A DNA stretch of 59,079 nucleotides from Streptomyces sp. DH37. Lineage in GTDB: Bacteria > Actinomycetota > Actinomycetes > Streptomycetales > Streptomycetaceae. Both the position numbers and the translations under genes were made by a program. Positions 1 to 9,002 of the stretch are shown piece by piece (within the stretch, counting starts at the first letter, position 1; the number at the start of each line of letters is the position of its first letter). Where the stretch lies: NCBI RefSeq assembly GCF_029813835.1, contig NZ_JARVKV010000037.1, forward strand, positions 1-59,079, in the 5' to 3' direction. The notes below the pieces were generated by a model that saw only the letters and a list, made by a program, of their open reading frames with translations, was not told the origin of the DNA and made no database searches.

Positions 1-71
1 CCGCCGCCGGGGCCCGGGCGGGCGCGGGGCGGCGGCCCGCCGGGGCCCCCGCCCCGCTTCCCGGGCGCGCC
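1..71. terminator. GC-rich imperfect inverted repeat after the DUF445 gene
   Basis: This short stretch follows the DUF445 stop codon (minus strand). It holds an imperfect G/C-only inverted repeat of about 15 bp per arm that could fold as a terminator. There is no U-tract, and the window edge prevents seeing any further context. Confidence 0.3.
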
Positions 72-1439
72 TCAGCCGCCCAGCGCGTGGGCGACCGTGT
101 GGATGGCCAGGCCCGCCAGCGCGCCCACCACCGTGCCGTTGATGCGGATGAACTGCAGGTCGCGGCCGATGTTCGCCTCGATCTTGCGGGAGGTGTGCTC
201 GGCGTCCCAGCTCTCGACCGTCTCGGTGATCAGGGACGTGATCTCATGCCGGTAGGTGGTGACGACATGCGCCGCCGCCCCCTCGATCCAGCCGTCGACC
301 TTGCCCTGCAGCCCTCCGTCCGCCGAGAGCCTCGCGCCCAGCGAGAGCACCGAGGTGCGCACCCGCAGCCGCAGCTGGCTGCGCTCGTCCTCCGCCGCCG
401 CCACGATCATGGCCCGCACCGACGACCACGCCGAGGCGATCAGGTCCTGCACCTCGTCGCGGTCCAGGATCTCCGACTTCAGCCGCTCCACCCGCGCCCG
501 GGTGCCGTCGTCGGACTGCAGGTCGCCGGCGAAGTCCCGCAGGAAGCGGTCCAGCGCCTCGCGCGCCGGGTGGTCGGGCATGTCCCGCATCTCGCCGACG
601 AAGCGCAGCAGCTCCTTGTAGACGCGCTCGCCGACCTTGCGGTCCACGAAGCGCGGCGTCCACCCCGGCGCCCCGCCGGCCACCGCGTCCATCACCGAGT
701 CGCTGTGCCACACCAGCCAGTCGTGGCCCCGGGAGACCACCAGGTCCACGATCCGGGCGTGGCCGCCGCCGGCGACGAGCCGCTCCAGCACCCGGCCCAG
801 GCTCGGCGCGATCTCCCGGGCGTGGGCGCGGCGGGTGATCGCCTCGCCCACCACCGCCTGCACGTCGTTGTCCCGCAGCACGGTCAGCGCCCCGCGCAGC
901 GCGGTGGACAGTTCGGCCGTCACCCGGTCGGCGTTGGCGGGCTGGGCGAGCCAGGCGCCCAGCCGGCCGCCGATGCCCACCGAGCGCAGCCGCCGCCGCA
1001 CCACCTCCTCGGCCAGGAAGTTGTCGCCGACGAAGTCGCCGAGGCTGCGGCCCAGCTGGTCCTTCTTGGTCGGGATGATCGCGGTGTGCGGGATCGGCAG
1101 CCCCATCGGCCGCTTGAACAGCGCGGTCACCGCGAACCAGTCGGCCAGCGCGCCCACCATGCCCGCCTCGGCCGCCGCCGCCACGTAGCCCGCCCAGGCG
1201 CCCGCCCCCGCGTTCTCCGCCCAGGTGGCCAGCGCGAACACCACCGCCGCCACCAGCAGCGCGCCCGTCGCGATGGCCTTCATCCGGCGCACTCCGCGCC
1301 GTTTCTCCTCGTCGGCCGCCGTGAAGGCGGCCGGGTCGAAGGCGGGCCTGGCCGGCGCCCGGGTGCCGGCCCGTGTGCCGGTCCCGGGCGCGGCGTCCCC
1401 GGAGGTCTTCTCGTCCGTCGTCCGTTCCATCAACTCCAC
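72..1439 (-). CDS. DUF445 family membrane protein
   Basis: Conserved membrane protein of the DUF445 family; its molecular function is not established. A charged, Gly/Ala-rich N-terminus (about 45 residues) is followed by one clear hydrophobic segment near residues 53-68, a second around 75-100, a long soluble helical body rich in Arg and Glu, and a final hydrophobic segment ending in a short tail. Terminal membrane helices around a helical body are typical of the family, and 455 residues is a normal length. The frame opens with a GTG at 1439 and an ATG at 1430; the ATG has GGAG only 3 nt upstream, so the exact start is uncertain. It is transcribed away from the SGNH hydrolase and stands alone. 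The family call rests on overall resemblance rather than a catalytic motif. Confidence 0.8.
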   Translation of the reverse strand: MELMERTTDEKTSGDAAPGTGTRAGTRAPARPAFDPAAFTAADEEKRRGVRRMKAIATGALLVAAVVFALATWAENAGAGAWAGYVAAAAEAGMVGALADWFAVTALFKRPMGLPIPHTAIIPTKKDQLGRSLGDFVGDNFLAEEVVRRRLRSVGIGGRLGAWLAQPANADRVTAELSTALRGALTVLRDNDVQAVVGEAITRRAHAREIAPSLGRVLERLVAGGGHARIVDLVVSRGHDWLVWHSDSVMDAVAGGAPGWTPRFVDRKVGERVYKELLRFVGEMRDMPDHPAREALDRFLRDFAGDLQSDDGTRARVERLKSEILDRDEVQDLIASAWSSVRAMIVAAAEDERSQLRLRVRTSVLSLGARLSADGGLQGKVDGWIEGAAAHVVTTYRHEITSLITETVESWDAEHTSRKIEANIGRDLQFIRINGTVVGALAGLAIHTVAHALGG

Positions 1440-1658
1440 CCGTTCCCACCGTCCCCGTCCGCAATTGTCGCAAGGAGCCGCCGGTGGAACGGAAACGGCG
1501 CCGCCCGCGTCCGTCCATCGATCACGTAACAGGTGGGGACTCCCCGCCGGGGCACCCCAACTGCCGTGGGATCATGGGGAAACCGCCGATCACTTCGCAC
1601 GCCTGGGCCTTCGCCGCCCGAGGGGGGACTCTTCCGTGTACGAGCGAGGCTGCCGCCC

Positions 1659-2969
1659 GTGAGCAGGAACATGGGATACGCCCTGCTGGCAGGGCTCGCG
1701 GCCGTCGTGGTCCTGGTCTCCAGCGCCGTCTTCGTCGGTTTCGGTGTCCGGGGCGGCGCCCCGGACACCGCGGCCCCGCGGGGCGGCGAGAACGCCGCGC
1801 CCGCGTCCTCCGGCGCCTGGGTGGGCACCTGGTCCGCCTCCCCGGCCGCCGCCGAACCGAACGCACCCGACGGCCACCCGGACGCCTCCCTGCGGAACGT
1901 GGTGCACACCTCCGTCGGGGGGAGCGCCGCCCGGATCCAGATCTCGAACCTCTTCGGCACCCGTCCGCTGACCGTCACCCACGCCACCCTCGCCCTGGCC
2001 GCCGCGCCCAGCGCGCCCGACGCCGCGCCCGGCAGCATGCGCCGGCTCACCTTCGGCGGCCGGACGGAGGTGACCGTCCCCGTCGGGGACGCCGTCACCA
2101 GCGACGCGGTACGGCTGAACGTGCCCGCCGCCGCCGACCTGCTGGTCACCCTCTACTCCCCCACCGGCTCCGGCGCCGTCACCCACCACCCCTCCGCGCG
2201 CCAGACCAGCTACCTGGCCCGGGGCGACCGGGCCGCCGACACCGAGGGCACCGCCTACACCGAGCAGACCACGTACTGGCGCCACCTGACCGCCGTGGAC
2301 GTGTGGACGCACGAGGCCGAGGGCGCCGTCGTCGCGTTCGGCGACTCCATCACCGACGGCATCACCTCCAGCGTCGGCGCCAACCACCGCTGGACCGACT
2401 TCCTCGCCGACCGGCTGCGCACCGAGCGCGGCGCCCCCGCCTACAGCGTCCTCAACCAGGGCATCAGCGGGAACCGGATCCTCCTGGACGCCCCCGCCAA
2501 CTCCCCCGGCAGCGGGCCCAGCGGACTGTCCCGGCTGGAGCGGGACGCGCTCTCGCGCACCGGCGCGCGGGTCCTGGTGATCCAGCTCGGCATCAACGAC
2601 ATCCTCAAGTCGCCCCACCAGACCGATCCCGGCAGGATCGTGGACGGCCTGGAGGAGCTCACCCAGCGCGCCCACCGGCGCGGGCTGCGGGTGATCGGGG
2701 CGACGCTGATGCCGTTCGGCGGGCACCGCAAGCACACCGCGCGCCTGGAGGCCGTACGGCAGCAGGTCAACGAGCAGATCCGCCGCGGCGGCGTCTTCGA
2801 CGCGGTCGTCGACTTCGACGCGGCCCTGCGCGACCCCGCGCACCCGGAGCGGCTGCTCCCCGTCTACGACTCGGGCGACCACCTCCACCCCAGCGACAGC
2901 GGCTTCCGCGCGATGGCGGAGGCGCTCGACCCGAACCTGCTCAGGGGCGCCTCACCGGCCAGGCTCTGA
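1659..2969 (+). CDS. SGNH/GDSL-family hydrolase, membrane-anchored or secreted
   Basis: Predicted esterase/lipase-type hydrolase of the SGNH superfamily acting outside the membrane. The first 25 residues form a signal-anchor, followed by an Ala/Pro-rich linker. An N-terminal beta-rich region precedes the catalytic domain, which carries block I FGDSIT (nucleophile Ser), block III GIND and the C-terminal DHLHPS block with Asp and His of the triad. The GTG at 1659 is preferred because GAGG lies 9 nt upstream; an ATG at 1671 is the alternative. The longer open frame from 1533 has no signal sequence at its start. The last 18 nt overlap, tail to tail, the end of the ABC ATPase gene, inside a 15-bp tandem repeat. 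Substrate is unknown; homologues include rhamnogalacturonan acetylesterase-like and lysophospholipase-like enzymes. Confidence 0.88.
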   Translation: MSRNMGYALLAGLAAVVVLVSSAVFVGFGVRGGAPDTAAPRGGENAAPASSGAWVGTWSASPAAAEPNAPDGHPDASLRNVVHTSVGGSAARIQISNLFGTRPLTVTHATLALAAAPSAPDAAPGSMRRLTFGGRTEVTVPVGDAVTSDAVRLNVPAAADLLVTLYSPTGSGAVTHHPSARQTSYLARGDRAADTEGTAYTEQTTYWRHLTAVDVWTHEAEGAVVAFGDSITDGITSSVGANHRWTDFLADRLRTERGAPAYSVLNQGISGNRILLDAPANSPGSGPSGLSRLERDALSRTGARVLVIQLGINDILKSPHQTDPGRIVDGLEELTQRAHRRGLRVIGATLMPFGGHRKHTARLEAVRQQVNEQIRRGGVFDAVVDFDAALRDPAHPERLLPVYDSGDHLHPSDSGFRAMAEALDPNLLRGASPARL

Positions 2970-4058
2970 CCGGCCGGGCTCCGACCGGCCGGGTTCCGAC
3001 CGGCCGGGCTCCGCAGGGCGTTCCACAGGGCCCCGGGAGGCCGGGACGGACGCCGCGGGACCGGCGGGCCCCGCGGCGTCCCGCGCGTACATCCGGGCGA
3101 TGACGTCCTCGATGTCCGGCTCGCGCACCGACAGGTCCACCAGCGGGTGCTCCGCGGCGATCCGCGCCACCAGCGGCGCCGCGGACGCGTCCGCCGGGAA
3201 GGCCAGCCACTGGCGCGGGCCCTCCACCCGCACCGTCCGCGCGCCCCCGACCCGGATCGGCGGCGCCTCCCGCGCCAGGTCCACCACCAGCGTGCGCTCG
3301 CTGCCGCCCACCCGGTGCAGGCCCTCCAGCGCGCCGTCGTACACCAGGCGGCCGTGGTCGATGACCATCACCCGGTCGCACAGCTGCTCGATGTCCGTCA
3401 GGTCGTGGGTGGTCAGCAGCACCGTCACCCCGCGCTCGGCGTTGACCTCGCGCAGGAAGCCGCGCACCCGGGCCTTGCTGACCACGTCGAGCCCGATGGT
3501 CGGCTCGTCCAGGTACAGCACCTCCGGGTCGTGCAGCAGGGCCGCGGCGATGTCGCCGCGCATCCGCTGCCCCAGCGACAGCTGCCGCACCGGCACGTCC
3601 AGCAGGCCGCCCAGTTCCAGCAGTTCCACGCAGCGGTCCAGGTTGGCGCGCCAGCGCGCCTGCGGCACCCGGTAGATCCGCCGCACCAGCGCGTAGGAGT
3701 CCCGCAGCGGCAGGTCCCACCACAGCGTGGTGCGCTGCCCGAAGACCACGCCGATGCGCCGGGCCAGCCGGACGCGCTCCCGGGACGGGTCCACGCCCGC
3801 CACCCGGATCCGGCCGCCGCTGGGCGTCAGCACGCCCGTCAGCATCTTGATCGTGGTCGACTTCCCCGCCCCGTTCGGGCCGATGTAGCCGACCATCCGG
3901 CCGCGCGGCACCCGGAAGGAGATCCCGTCCACGGCCCGCACCCCGTGCACCTCGCGGCGCCAGCGCCCGGCCTTCCGCCGCACCCGGAAGACCTTCTCCA
4001 CACCGTCCAGCTCGATGAACCCGTCCTCGCCGAGCCCGTTCCCGCCGCCGTCGCCCAT
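2952..4058 (-). CDS. ABC-2-type transporter ATP-binding protein
   Basis: Nucleotide-binding subunit that powers export through the two permeases encoded just upstream. Near residues 50-60 lies Walker A GPNGAGKST. Next come a Q-loop, the signature LSLGQRMRGD, Walker B VLYLDEPTIGLD and the H-loop TTHD. A C-terminal accessory region follows and then a low-complexity tail of SEPGR repeats. Its 368 residues fit the DrrA-like ABC-2 ATPases, which carry a C-terminal extension. The ATG at 4058 is chosen because GGGAGG lies 9 nt upstream and the upstream frame is only the shadow of the permease gene. It is last in a three-gene operon. The repeat tail is probably not needed for catalysis. The exported substrate cannot be told from sequence. 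Confidence 0.92.
   Translation of the reverse strand: MGDGGGNGLGEDGFIELDGVEKVFRVRRKAGRWRREVHGVRAVDGISFRVPRGRMVGYIGPNGAGKSTTIKMLTGVLTPSGGRIRVAGVDPSRERVRLARRIGVVFGQRTTLWWDLPLRDSYALVRRIYRVPQARWRANLDRCVELLELGGLLDVPVRQLSLGQRMRGDIAAALLHDPEVLYLDEPTIGLDVVSKARVRGFLREVNAERGVTVLLTTHDLTDIEQLCDRVMVIDHGRLVYDGALEGLHRVGGSERTLVVDLAREAPPIRVGGARTVRVEGPRQWLAFPADASAAPLVARIAAEHPLVDLSVREPDIEDVIARMYARDAAGPAGPAASVPASRGPVERPAEPGRSEPGRSEPGRSEPGR
2955..3014. repeat. 15-bp minisatellite, four units, across two convergent gene ends
   Basis: Four consecutive 15-bp units (2955-2969, 2970-2984, 2985-2999, 3000-3014) of the form CCGGCCGGGCTCCGA differ at one to three positions each. On the plus strand the first unit contains the stop codon of the SGNH hydrolase. 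On the minus strand the units are translated as a five-residue SEPGR repeat forming the C-terminal tail of the ABC ATPase. Confidence 0.9.
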
Positions 4059-4078
4059 CCCGTCCGGCCTCCCGCCGC

Positions 4079-4975
4079 CTAGCTCCCCGTGCTCCGATAA
4101 CCCCGCAGCCCCGCCCGCCACGCCAGCCCGGCCAGCGCGCAGCACACCAGCGCCACCGCCGGCGAGGCGAAGTCCGCCCACCCCGGCAGCCCCAGCGGAT
4201 CGTCCCGGCCCAGCACCCGCAGCGCGGGCAGCCAGTTGACGAAGGCCAGCGGGACGACGAACGTCACCCCGCGCACCAGTTCCCCGGCGAAGACCGTCGG
4301 CGGGTACTGCAGCAGGGTGTTGCCGCCGTAGGTGAACGCGTTCTGCACCTCGGCGGCGTCCAGCGCCCAGAACTGGAAGGCCGCCCCCGCCACCAGCAGC
4401 GCACCGAAGATCGCCGCCCCGCTCGGCACCATCACCGCCACCAGCGCCACCCGCCAGAGCGTCCAGTCCACCTCGACAAGCGTCAGCGACCAGCCCAGCA
4501 CCGCCAGCGACTGCACGATCCGCCCCACCCGCCGCAGCGCGAAGCGGTCGGCGGCCACCTGGGCCAGCACCGGCACGGGGCGGACCAGCAGCGTGTCCAG
4601 CGTCCCGTCCCTCACCCGGGCGCCCAGCCGCTGCGTGGAGCCCATCAGCAGCTCGGTGATCCCGAAGGCGGCACCCGTCGTCCCGTACAGGAACGCCACC
4701 TCGGGCAGCGTGAACCCGCCGAGCACGCCGACGTGCGAGAACATGATCGCGATGCTGGCGAACTCCAGCCCGCTCACCAGCAGGTTCCCGATCGCCATCA
4801 TCACGAACGACGTGCGGTAGGCCAGCGTCGAGCGCACCCACATCGCCGTGATCAGGACGTACGCCCGCAGCCCCTGCCACAGCAGCGCGAGCCGTCCCTC
4901 GAAGTCCTCCCTCTCCACAGCCACAGCCGCAGCCGCAGCCGCGCCCGCACCCGCGCCCGCCCCGGTCTCAGCCAC
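4079..4975 (-). CDS. ABC-2 transporter permease
   Basis: Integral-membrane subunit of the three-gene export system. It is 298 residues with an Ala/Gly-rich cytoplasmic N-terminus and about six hydrophobic segments, beginning after the sequence WVRSTLAYRTSF, which resembles the first helix of ABC-2 permeases (the COG4587/COG3694 type that pair with COG4586 ATPases). Its start overlaps the stop of the preceding permease by 8 nt, and the ATPase start lies 20 nt after its stop, so translational coupling is likely. No substrate-specific motif is visible. Confidence 0.87.
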   Translation of the reverse strand: MAETGAGAGAGAAAAAAVAVEREDFEGRLALLWQGLRAYVLITAMWVRSTLAYRTSFVMMAIGNLLVSGLEFASIAIMFSHVGVLGGFTLPEVAFLYGTTGAAFGITELLMGSTQRLGARVRDGTLDTLLVRPVPVLAQVAADRFALRRVGRIVQSLAVLGWSLTLVEVDWTLWRVALVAVMVPSGAAIFGALLVAGAAFQFWALDAAEVQNAFTYGGNTLLQYPPTVFAGELVRGVTFVVPLAFVNWLPALRVLGRDDPLGLPGWADFASPAVALVCCALAGLAWRAGLRGYRSTGS

Positions 4976-5777
4976 CCTGCACCACCACCTTGCGGGTGGC
5001 CGCCGACTGCACCGCGCGCCCCGCCGCCAGCAGCAGCACCGCCCAGCAGCCCTGGAACGCCAGCGCGGCCGCCAGCCCCGCGCCCCGGTGCTCGCCCAGC
5101 AGGACGTCGGCGGGCACCTGGAGCATCGCCGCCCACGGCAGGAGGCGCACCACCTCGCCGAACCCCCCGGGGAAGACCGTCAGCGGCAGCAGCTGCCCGG
5201 AGAAGAACACGCACAGCAGGGAACTGAGCATGTTCACCCCCGCACCGTCCAGCAGCCAGAACGCGCTCAGCGCCACCAGGTAGCGCACCGCGAAGCCCAC
5301 CAGCAGCCCCAGCGCCACCGACAGCGCGAACGCCGCCCACACCAGCGGATCGGCCGGCAGCGCCAGCGGGAAGGCCAGCGCGCCGACGGCCATCGGCACC
5401 GCGCCCCTGCCCAGCAGCTGGAACGCGGCCCGCCCCAGGTCGGAGGCCAGCCACCACAGTTGGAGGTCCACGGGCCGGTACAGGTCCACCACCACGTCCC
5501 CCGAGCGGATGCGCTCCTGCAGCTCCTCCTGGAACCCGCCGCCCAGCAGCGCCATCGCGGCCAGCAGCGCCTGCCCGGTCCACACGAACGTCAGCGCCTG
5601 CGCCCGGTCGTAGCCGCCCAGGTGCGGGCGCTCGCTCCACAGGGCGATGAACGTGTAGGAGAGGATGAAGCCGAAGACGGTGTTGGTGAACACGCCCGCC
5701 GCGGTGGCCGCCCGGTAGGCGACGTGGCGGCGGAACCCGCCGCCCGCGACGGCGAGGTAGAGACGGGACGCGTGCAC
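4968..5777 (-). CDS. ABC-2 transporter permease
   Basis: First gene of the three-gene ABC export operon; 269 residues, six predicted membrane segments. The N-terminal motif around residues 15-25 (FRRHVAYRAAT) followed by a helix starting near VFTNTVFG resembles the partner permease of heteromeric ABC-2 exporters. The start codon is GTG at 5777; a purine-rich run precedes it but no strong Shine-Dalgarno is seen. It would form the channel together with the second permease. A divergent promoter region (297 nt) separates it from the penicillin-binding protein gene. Confidence 0.87.
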   Translation of the reverse strand: MHASRLYLAVAGGGFRRHVAYRAATAAGVFTNTVFGFILSYTFIALWSERPHLGGYDRAQALTFVWTGQALLAAMALLGGGFQEELQERIRSGDVVVDLYRPVDLQLWWLASDLGRAAFQLLGRGAVPMAVGALAFPLALPADPLVWAAFALSVALGLLVGFAVRYLVALSAFWLLDGAGVNMLSSLLCVFFSGQLLPLTVFPGGFGEVVRLLPWAAMLQVPADVLLGEHRGAGLAAALAFQGCWAVLLLAAGRAVQSAATRKVVVQGG

Positions 5778-6074
5778 CCTGGCCCCCGGTGTCTTCCGTG
5801 ACGGACTCCCGGCGGCCGCCGGACGGCCTCCCGGGTGATGGCGGAGCGTGAGAGCTTAGCCACCCTGCGCCGCCGGCGGCCAGCGATTAACGGACCGTCC
5901 GGCGGCCCGCCCGCACGCCCGTTCACCCGTCCGGAGGCCGCCGAGAGACCGCCCCGCACCGCCACCGGTGTGACCCTGCCTCGCCCATCGGCGCGGATGA
6001 TGCAAGAGTGTCCTACGGGGTGATCCGCAAGAAAACGGTACGAAAGACCCATACCGACAAGGAGCCCTGCGGTC
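5778..6074. other. Divergent intergenic region, ABC operon / PBP gene
   Basis: It must hold the promoters of the ABC export operon (leftward) and the class A PBP gene (rightward). I see no clear -35/-10 pair or operator. The AAGGAG ribosome-binding site of the PBP gene sits at 6059-6064, 10 nt before its ATG. Confidence 0.5.
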
Positions 6075-8561
6075 ATGAGCGAGGATCCCGAGGAGCTCAA
6101 CGGCGACGAGAAACCCCCGCCGCGGCGCACCGGTCCACGGCGGCTGCTGCCCACCGGGCGGACCCTCCTGGGCGCCACCGCCGTGGTCCTCCTGGCGGGC
6201 GCCGGAACGCTGATCGCCGGCTACGCGCTCGTGGAGATCCCCGAACCCAACTCCACGGCCGCCGCCCAGAACAACGTCTACCTCTACTCCGACGGCACCC
6301 AGCTCGCCCGCGACGGCGACATCAACCGCCAGAACGTCGAGCTCGACGACGTCCCCGAGAGCGTCCGGCGGGCCGTGCTCGCCGCCGAGGACCGGGACTT
6401 CTACCACCAGCCCGCCGTCGACGTGAAGGCCATGATCCGCGCCGGCTGGAACATGCTGCGGGGCGAGGGCAAGCAGTCCGGCTCCACCATCACCCAGCAG
6501 TACGTCAAGAACTACTACCTCGGCCAGGAGCAGACCCTCACCCGCAAGACCAAGGAGTTCTTCATCGCCCTCAAGCTGGACCGCGAGGTGGGCAAGGACG
6601 AGATCCTCGCCGGCTACCTCAACACCAGCTACTTCGGCCGCCACGCCTACGGCGTCCAGGCCGCCGCCCAGGCCTACTACGGCAAGGACGCCGGCGACCT
6701 GACCACCGCCGAGGGCGCCTACCTCGCGGCCCTCCTCAACTCCCCCAACCTCTACGACGTCGCCGCCCACCCCGAGAACCGGGAGCGCGCCGTCGCCCGC
6801 TGGAACTACGTCCTCGGCGGCATGGTCAAGGAAGGCTGGCTCACCCCCCGCGAACGCGCCGCCGCCGAATTCCCCGAGCCCGACCCCGCCAAGCCCCCCA
6901 CCGGCCTGTCCGGCCAGCGCGGCTACCTCGTCGAGGCCGTCAAACACCACCTCGTCGCCCGGGACGTCCTCAGCGAGGAACGCCTGGCCCAGGGCGGCTT
7001 CCGCATCACCACCACCATCGACCGCCGCAAACAGGAGGCCCTGGTCGAGGCCGTCGAACGCGAACTGATCTCCCAGCTCAGCGAGGAGCGCGAGGTCGAC
7101 CGCCACGTCCGCGCCGGCGGCACCTCCATCGACCCCGACACCGGCGAGGTCGTCGCCATGTACGGCGGCGTCGACTACACCCGGCAGTTCGTCAACAACG
7201 CCACCCGCCGCGACTACCAGCCCGGCTCCACCTTCAAGCCCTTCGTCTACGCGGCCGCCCTGGAGCACCGCGCCAGGACCCGCGGCGGCGACCTCATCGG
7301 CCCCAACACCACCTACGAGGGCGACAGCGGGCGCACCGTCATCGGCCCCGACGGCCCCACCACCTGGAAACCCGAGAACGAGGACCAGGTCGACTACGGC
7401 GACATCACCGTCAGCAAGGCCATGGACAAGTCCGTCAACGCCGTCTTCGCCCAGATGGGCGTGGACGTCGGCCCCGCGAAGGTCAAGGAGACCGCCATCC
7501 GCCTCGGCCTCCCCGACACCACCCCCGGCATGGCCGAGGCCCAGGGTTCGGTCTCCCTGGGCACCTCCACCCCCAGCACCCTCGACATGGCCCAGGCGTA
7601 CGCCTCCCTCGCCAACCACGGCGAGCGCGTCGACCACACCCTCGTCAAGGAGATCAGGCACGGCGGCGAGCGCGTCCGGATCCCCGAGTCCGCCACCCTG
7701 CGGGCCGTCTCCCGCGCCACCGCCGACGCCACCACCGCCGTCCTGCGCGGCGTGGTCAGGAACGGCACCGCCACCGCCGCCCAGGCCGCCGGACGCCCCG
7801 CCGCCGGCAAGACCGGCACCGCGGAGGAGGACCGGGCCGCCTGGTTCGCCGGCTACACCCCCGACCTCGCCACCGTCGTCGCCGTCATGGGCCAGGACCC
7901 CGAGACCGGCGTCCACAAGTCCCTCTACGGCGCCGCCGGACTGGCCCGCGTCAACGGCGGCGGCATCCCCGCCCGGATCTGGGCCGCCTACACCGCCCAG
8001 GCGCTGCGCGACACCCCCGTCAAGGACTTCGAACTCAAGCCCGGCGGGAAGGACCGCGTTCCCAAGGCCTCCCCCGACCCCTCCGGCAGCGCCTCCCCGG
8101 ACGCCTCGGACGCCCCGGACGAGGACCCCACCCAGGTCGGCGACCGCGGGGACGCCCCGGACGCCTCCGGCTCCCCCGGCCCCGGAAGGGACGACGCCGG
8201 GAACGCCGCGGACGGCGAGGACACGCCGGACGACGGGGCCAACGGCAGGCCCGGCCCCGGGGAGACCCGGAAGGCGCCCCAGGAGTCCGGCGCACCCGGG
8301 AAGTCCGACGGGAAGTCCGGAGAGCACGGGAAGTCCGACGGGAAGGCCCGGGAGAAGACGGCGGAGAGGCCGACGCAGAAGTCGGCGCAGAAATCGACGG
8401 AGAAACCCGCGGGGAAGCCCGCGGACCGGACGGCGAGGCCCCCCGCCGAGCGAGGAGACGGCAGGAACCCGGCCGGGTCCTCCCCGCCCCCCTCGGCGGG
8501 GAACTCCCCCGGGCCGCGCCCGGAGGCGTCCTCCGGCGCCTCCCGCACCCCCCGGCCGTAG
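6075..8561 (+). CDS. Class A penicillin-binding protein (transglycosylase/transpeptidase)
   Basis: Bifunctional peptidoglycan synthase of the cytoplasmic membrane: it polymerises lipid II glycan and cross-links stem peptides. A short cytoplasmic N-terminus is followed by one membrane anchor (about residues 33-55). The GT51 domain carries EDRDFY with catalytic Glu105, then GGSTITQQ-type motif GSTITQQYVKN. The transpeptidase domain has the SxxK motif at Ser385-Lys388 (GSTFK), SVN at 453-455 and KTG at 579-581. From about residue 650 to 828 the protein is a Pro/Ser/Asp/Lys-rich disordered tail containing repeated GKSDGKSG-like units. AAGGAG lies 10 nt before the ATG. At 828 residues it is longer than minimal class A PBPs only because of the tail. 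All active-site motifs are intact. Confidence 0.96.
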   Translation: MSEDPEELNGDEKPPPRRTGPRRLLPTGRTLLGATAVVLLAGAGTLIAGYALVEIPEPNSTAAAQNNVYLYSDGTQLARDGDINRQNVELDDVPESVRRAVLAAEDRDFYHQPAVDVKAMIRAGWNMLRGEGKQSGSTITQQYVKNYYLGQEQTLTRKTKEFFIALKLDREVGKDEILAGYLNTSYFGRHAYGVQAAAQAYYGKDAGDLTTAEGAYLAALLNSPNLYDVAAHPENRERAVARWNYVLGGMVKEGWLTPRERAAAEFPEPDPAKPPTGLSGQRGYLVEAVKHHLVARDVLSEERLAQGGFRITTTIDRRKQEALVEAVERELISQLSEEREVDRHVRAGGTSIDPDTGEVVAMYGGVDYTRQFVNNATRRDYQPGSTFKPFVYAAALEHRARTRGGDLIGPNTTYEGDSGRTVIGPDGPTTWKPENEDQVDYGDITVSKAMDKSVNAVFAQMGVDVGPAKVKETAIRLGLPDTTPGMAEAQGSVSLGTSTPSTLDMAQAYASLANHGERVDHTLVKEIRHGGERVRIPESATLRAVSRATADATTAVLRGVVRNGTATAAQAAGRPAAGKTGTAEEDRAAWFAGYTPDLATVVAVMGQDPETGVHKSLYGAAGLARVNGGGIPARIWAAYTAQALRDTPVKDFELKPGGKDRVPKASPDPSGSASPDASDAPDEDPTQVGDRGDAPDASGSPGPGRDDAGNAADGEDTPDDGANGRPGPGETRKAPQESGAPGKSDGKSGEHGKSDGKAREKTAERPTQKSAQKSTEKPAGKPADRTARPPAERGDGRNPAGSSPPPSAGNSPGPRPEASSGASRTPRP

Positions 8562-8575
8562 GCCGGGCGGACCGA

Positions 8576-8603
8576 CGGGCCCCGCGGAAGACCGCGGGGC
8601 CCG
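8576..8603. terminator. Bidirectional terminator hairpin
   Basis: A perfect 12-bp stem (8576-8587 with 8592-8603) closes a 4-nt AAGA loop between the convergent PBP and GroES-like genes. It is U-tract-free, as is usual in Streptomyces, and could stop transcription in both directions. Confidence 0.8.
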
Positions 8604-8623
8604 CGCGTACGGAACCGGTGGAC

Positions 8624-8968
8624 CTACAGGTACAGGCCGGTGGAGTCCTCGGACCCCTGCAGCCGCTCGGCCGCCACCGCGTGCAGGTCGCGCTCGCGCA
8701 TCAGCACGTACGCGACCCCGCGCACCTCCACCTCGGCCCGGTCGGCCGGGTCGAACAGCACGCGGTCACCGGGCTCCACCGTGCGCACGTTCTGCCCGAC
8801 GGCGACCACCTCGGCCCAGTTCAGCCTGCGGCCGACCGCGGCCGTCGCCGGGATGACGATGCCGCCGGAGGAACGGCGCTCGCCCTCGGGGATGTCGGTA
8901 CGCACCAGCACCCGGTCGTGCAGCATCCGGATGGGCAGCTTGTCGTGGTGGGACGTCTTGGAGCTCAC
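8624..8968 (-). CDS. GroES-like co-chaperonin family protein
   Basis: Small beta-barrel protein of the GroES (chaperonin 10) family, 114 residues against about 100 for GroES. The start of the fold is visible as LPIRMLHDRVLVR, followed by GGIVIP where GroES has its mobile loop, and the GDRVLFDP strand. No chaperonin 60 gene lies nearby, and Streptomyces keep a separate groES-groEL1 operon, so this is a stand-alone paralogue whose partner is unclear. The start codon is GTG at 8968 with no Shine-Dalgarno; a -10-like hexamer lies only 6 nt upstream, which suggests a leaderless transcript. Confidence 0.85.
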   Translation of the reverse strand: MSSKTSHHDKLPIRMLHDRVLVRTDIPEGERRSSGGIVIPATAAVGRRLNWAEVVAVGQNVRTVEPGDRVLFDPADRAEVEVRGVAYVLMRERDLHAVAAERLQGSEDSTGLYL

Positions 8969-8974
8969 GGCGAA

Positions 8975-8980
8975 ACCGTA
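8975..8980 (-). promoter_or_regulatory. Leaderless-type -10 hexamer before the GroES-like gene
   Basis: TACGGT on the minus strand ends 6 nt before the GTG start and there is no ribosome-binding site between, so transcription probably begins at or next to the start codon. Confidence 0.5.
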
Positions 8981-9002
8981 TCTCAGCCCGCCTCGCCGCC
9001 GC

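Noticed and set aside
87..1529. Long plus-strand ORF opposite the DUF445 gene
   Set aside because: Arg/His/Pro-rich translation without domains, fully antisense to a conserved gene; typical shadow frame in high-GC DNA.
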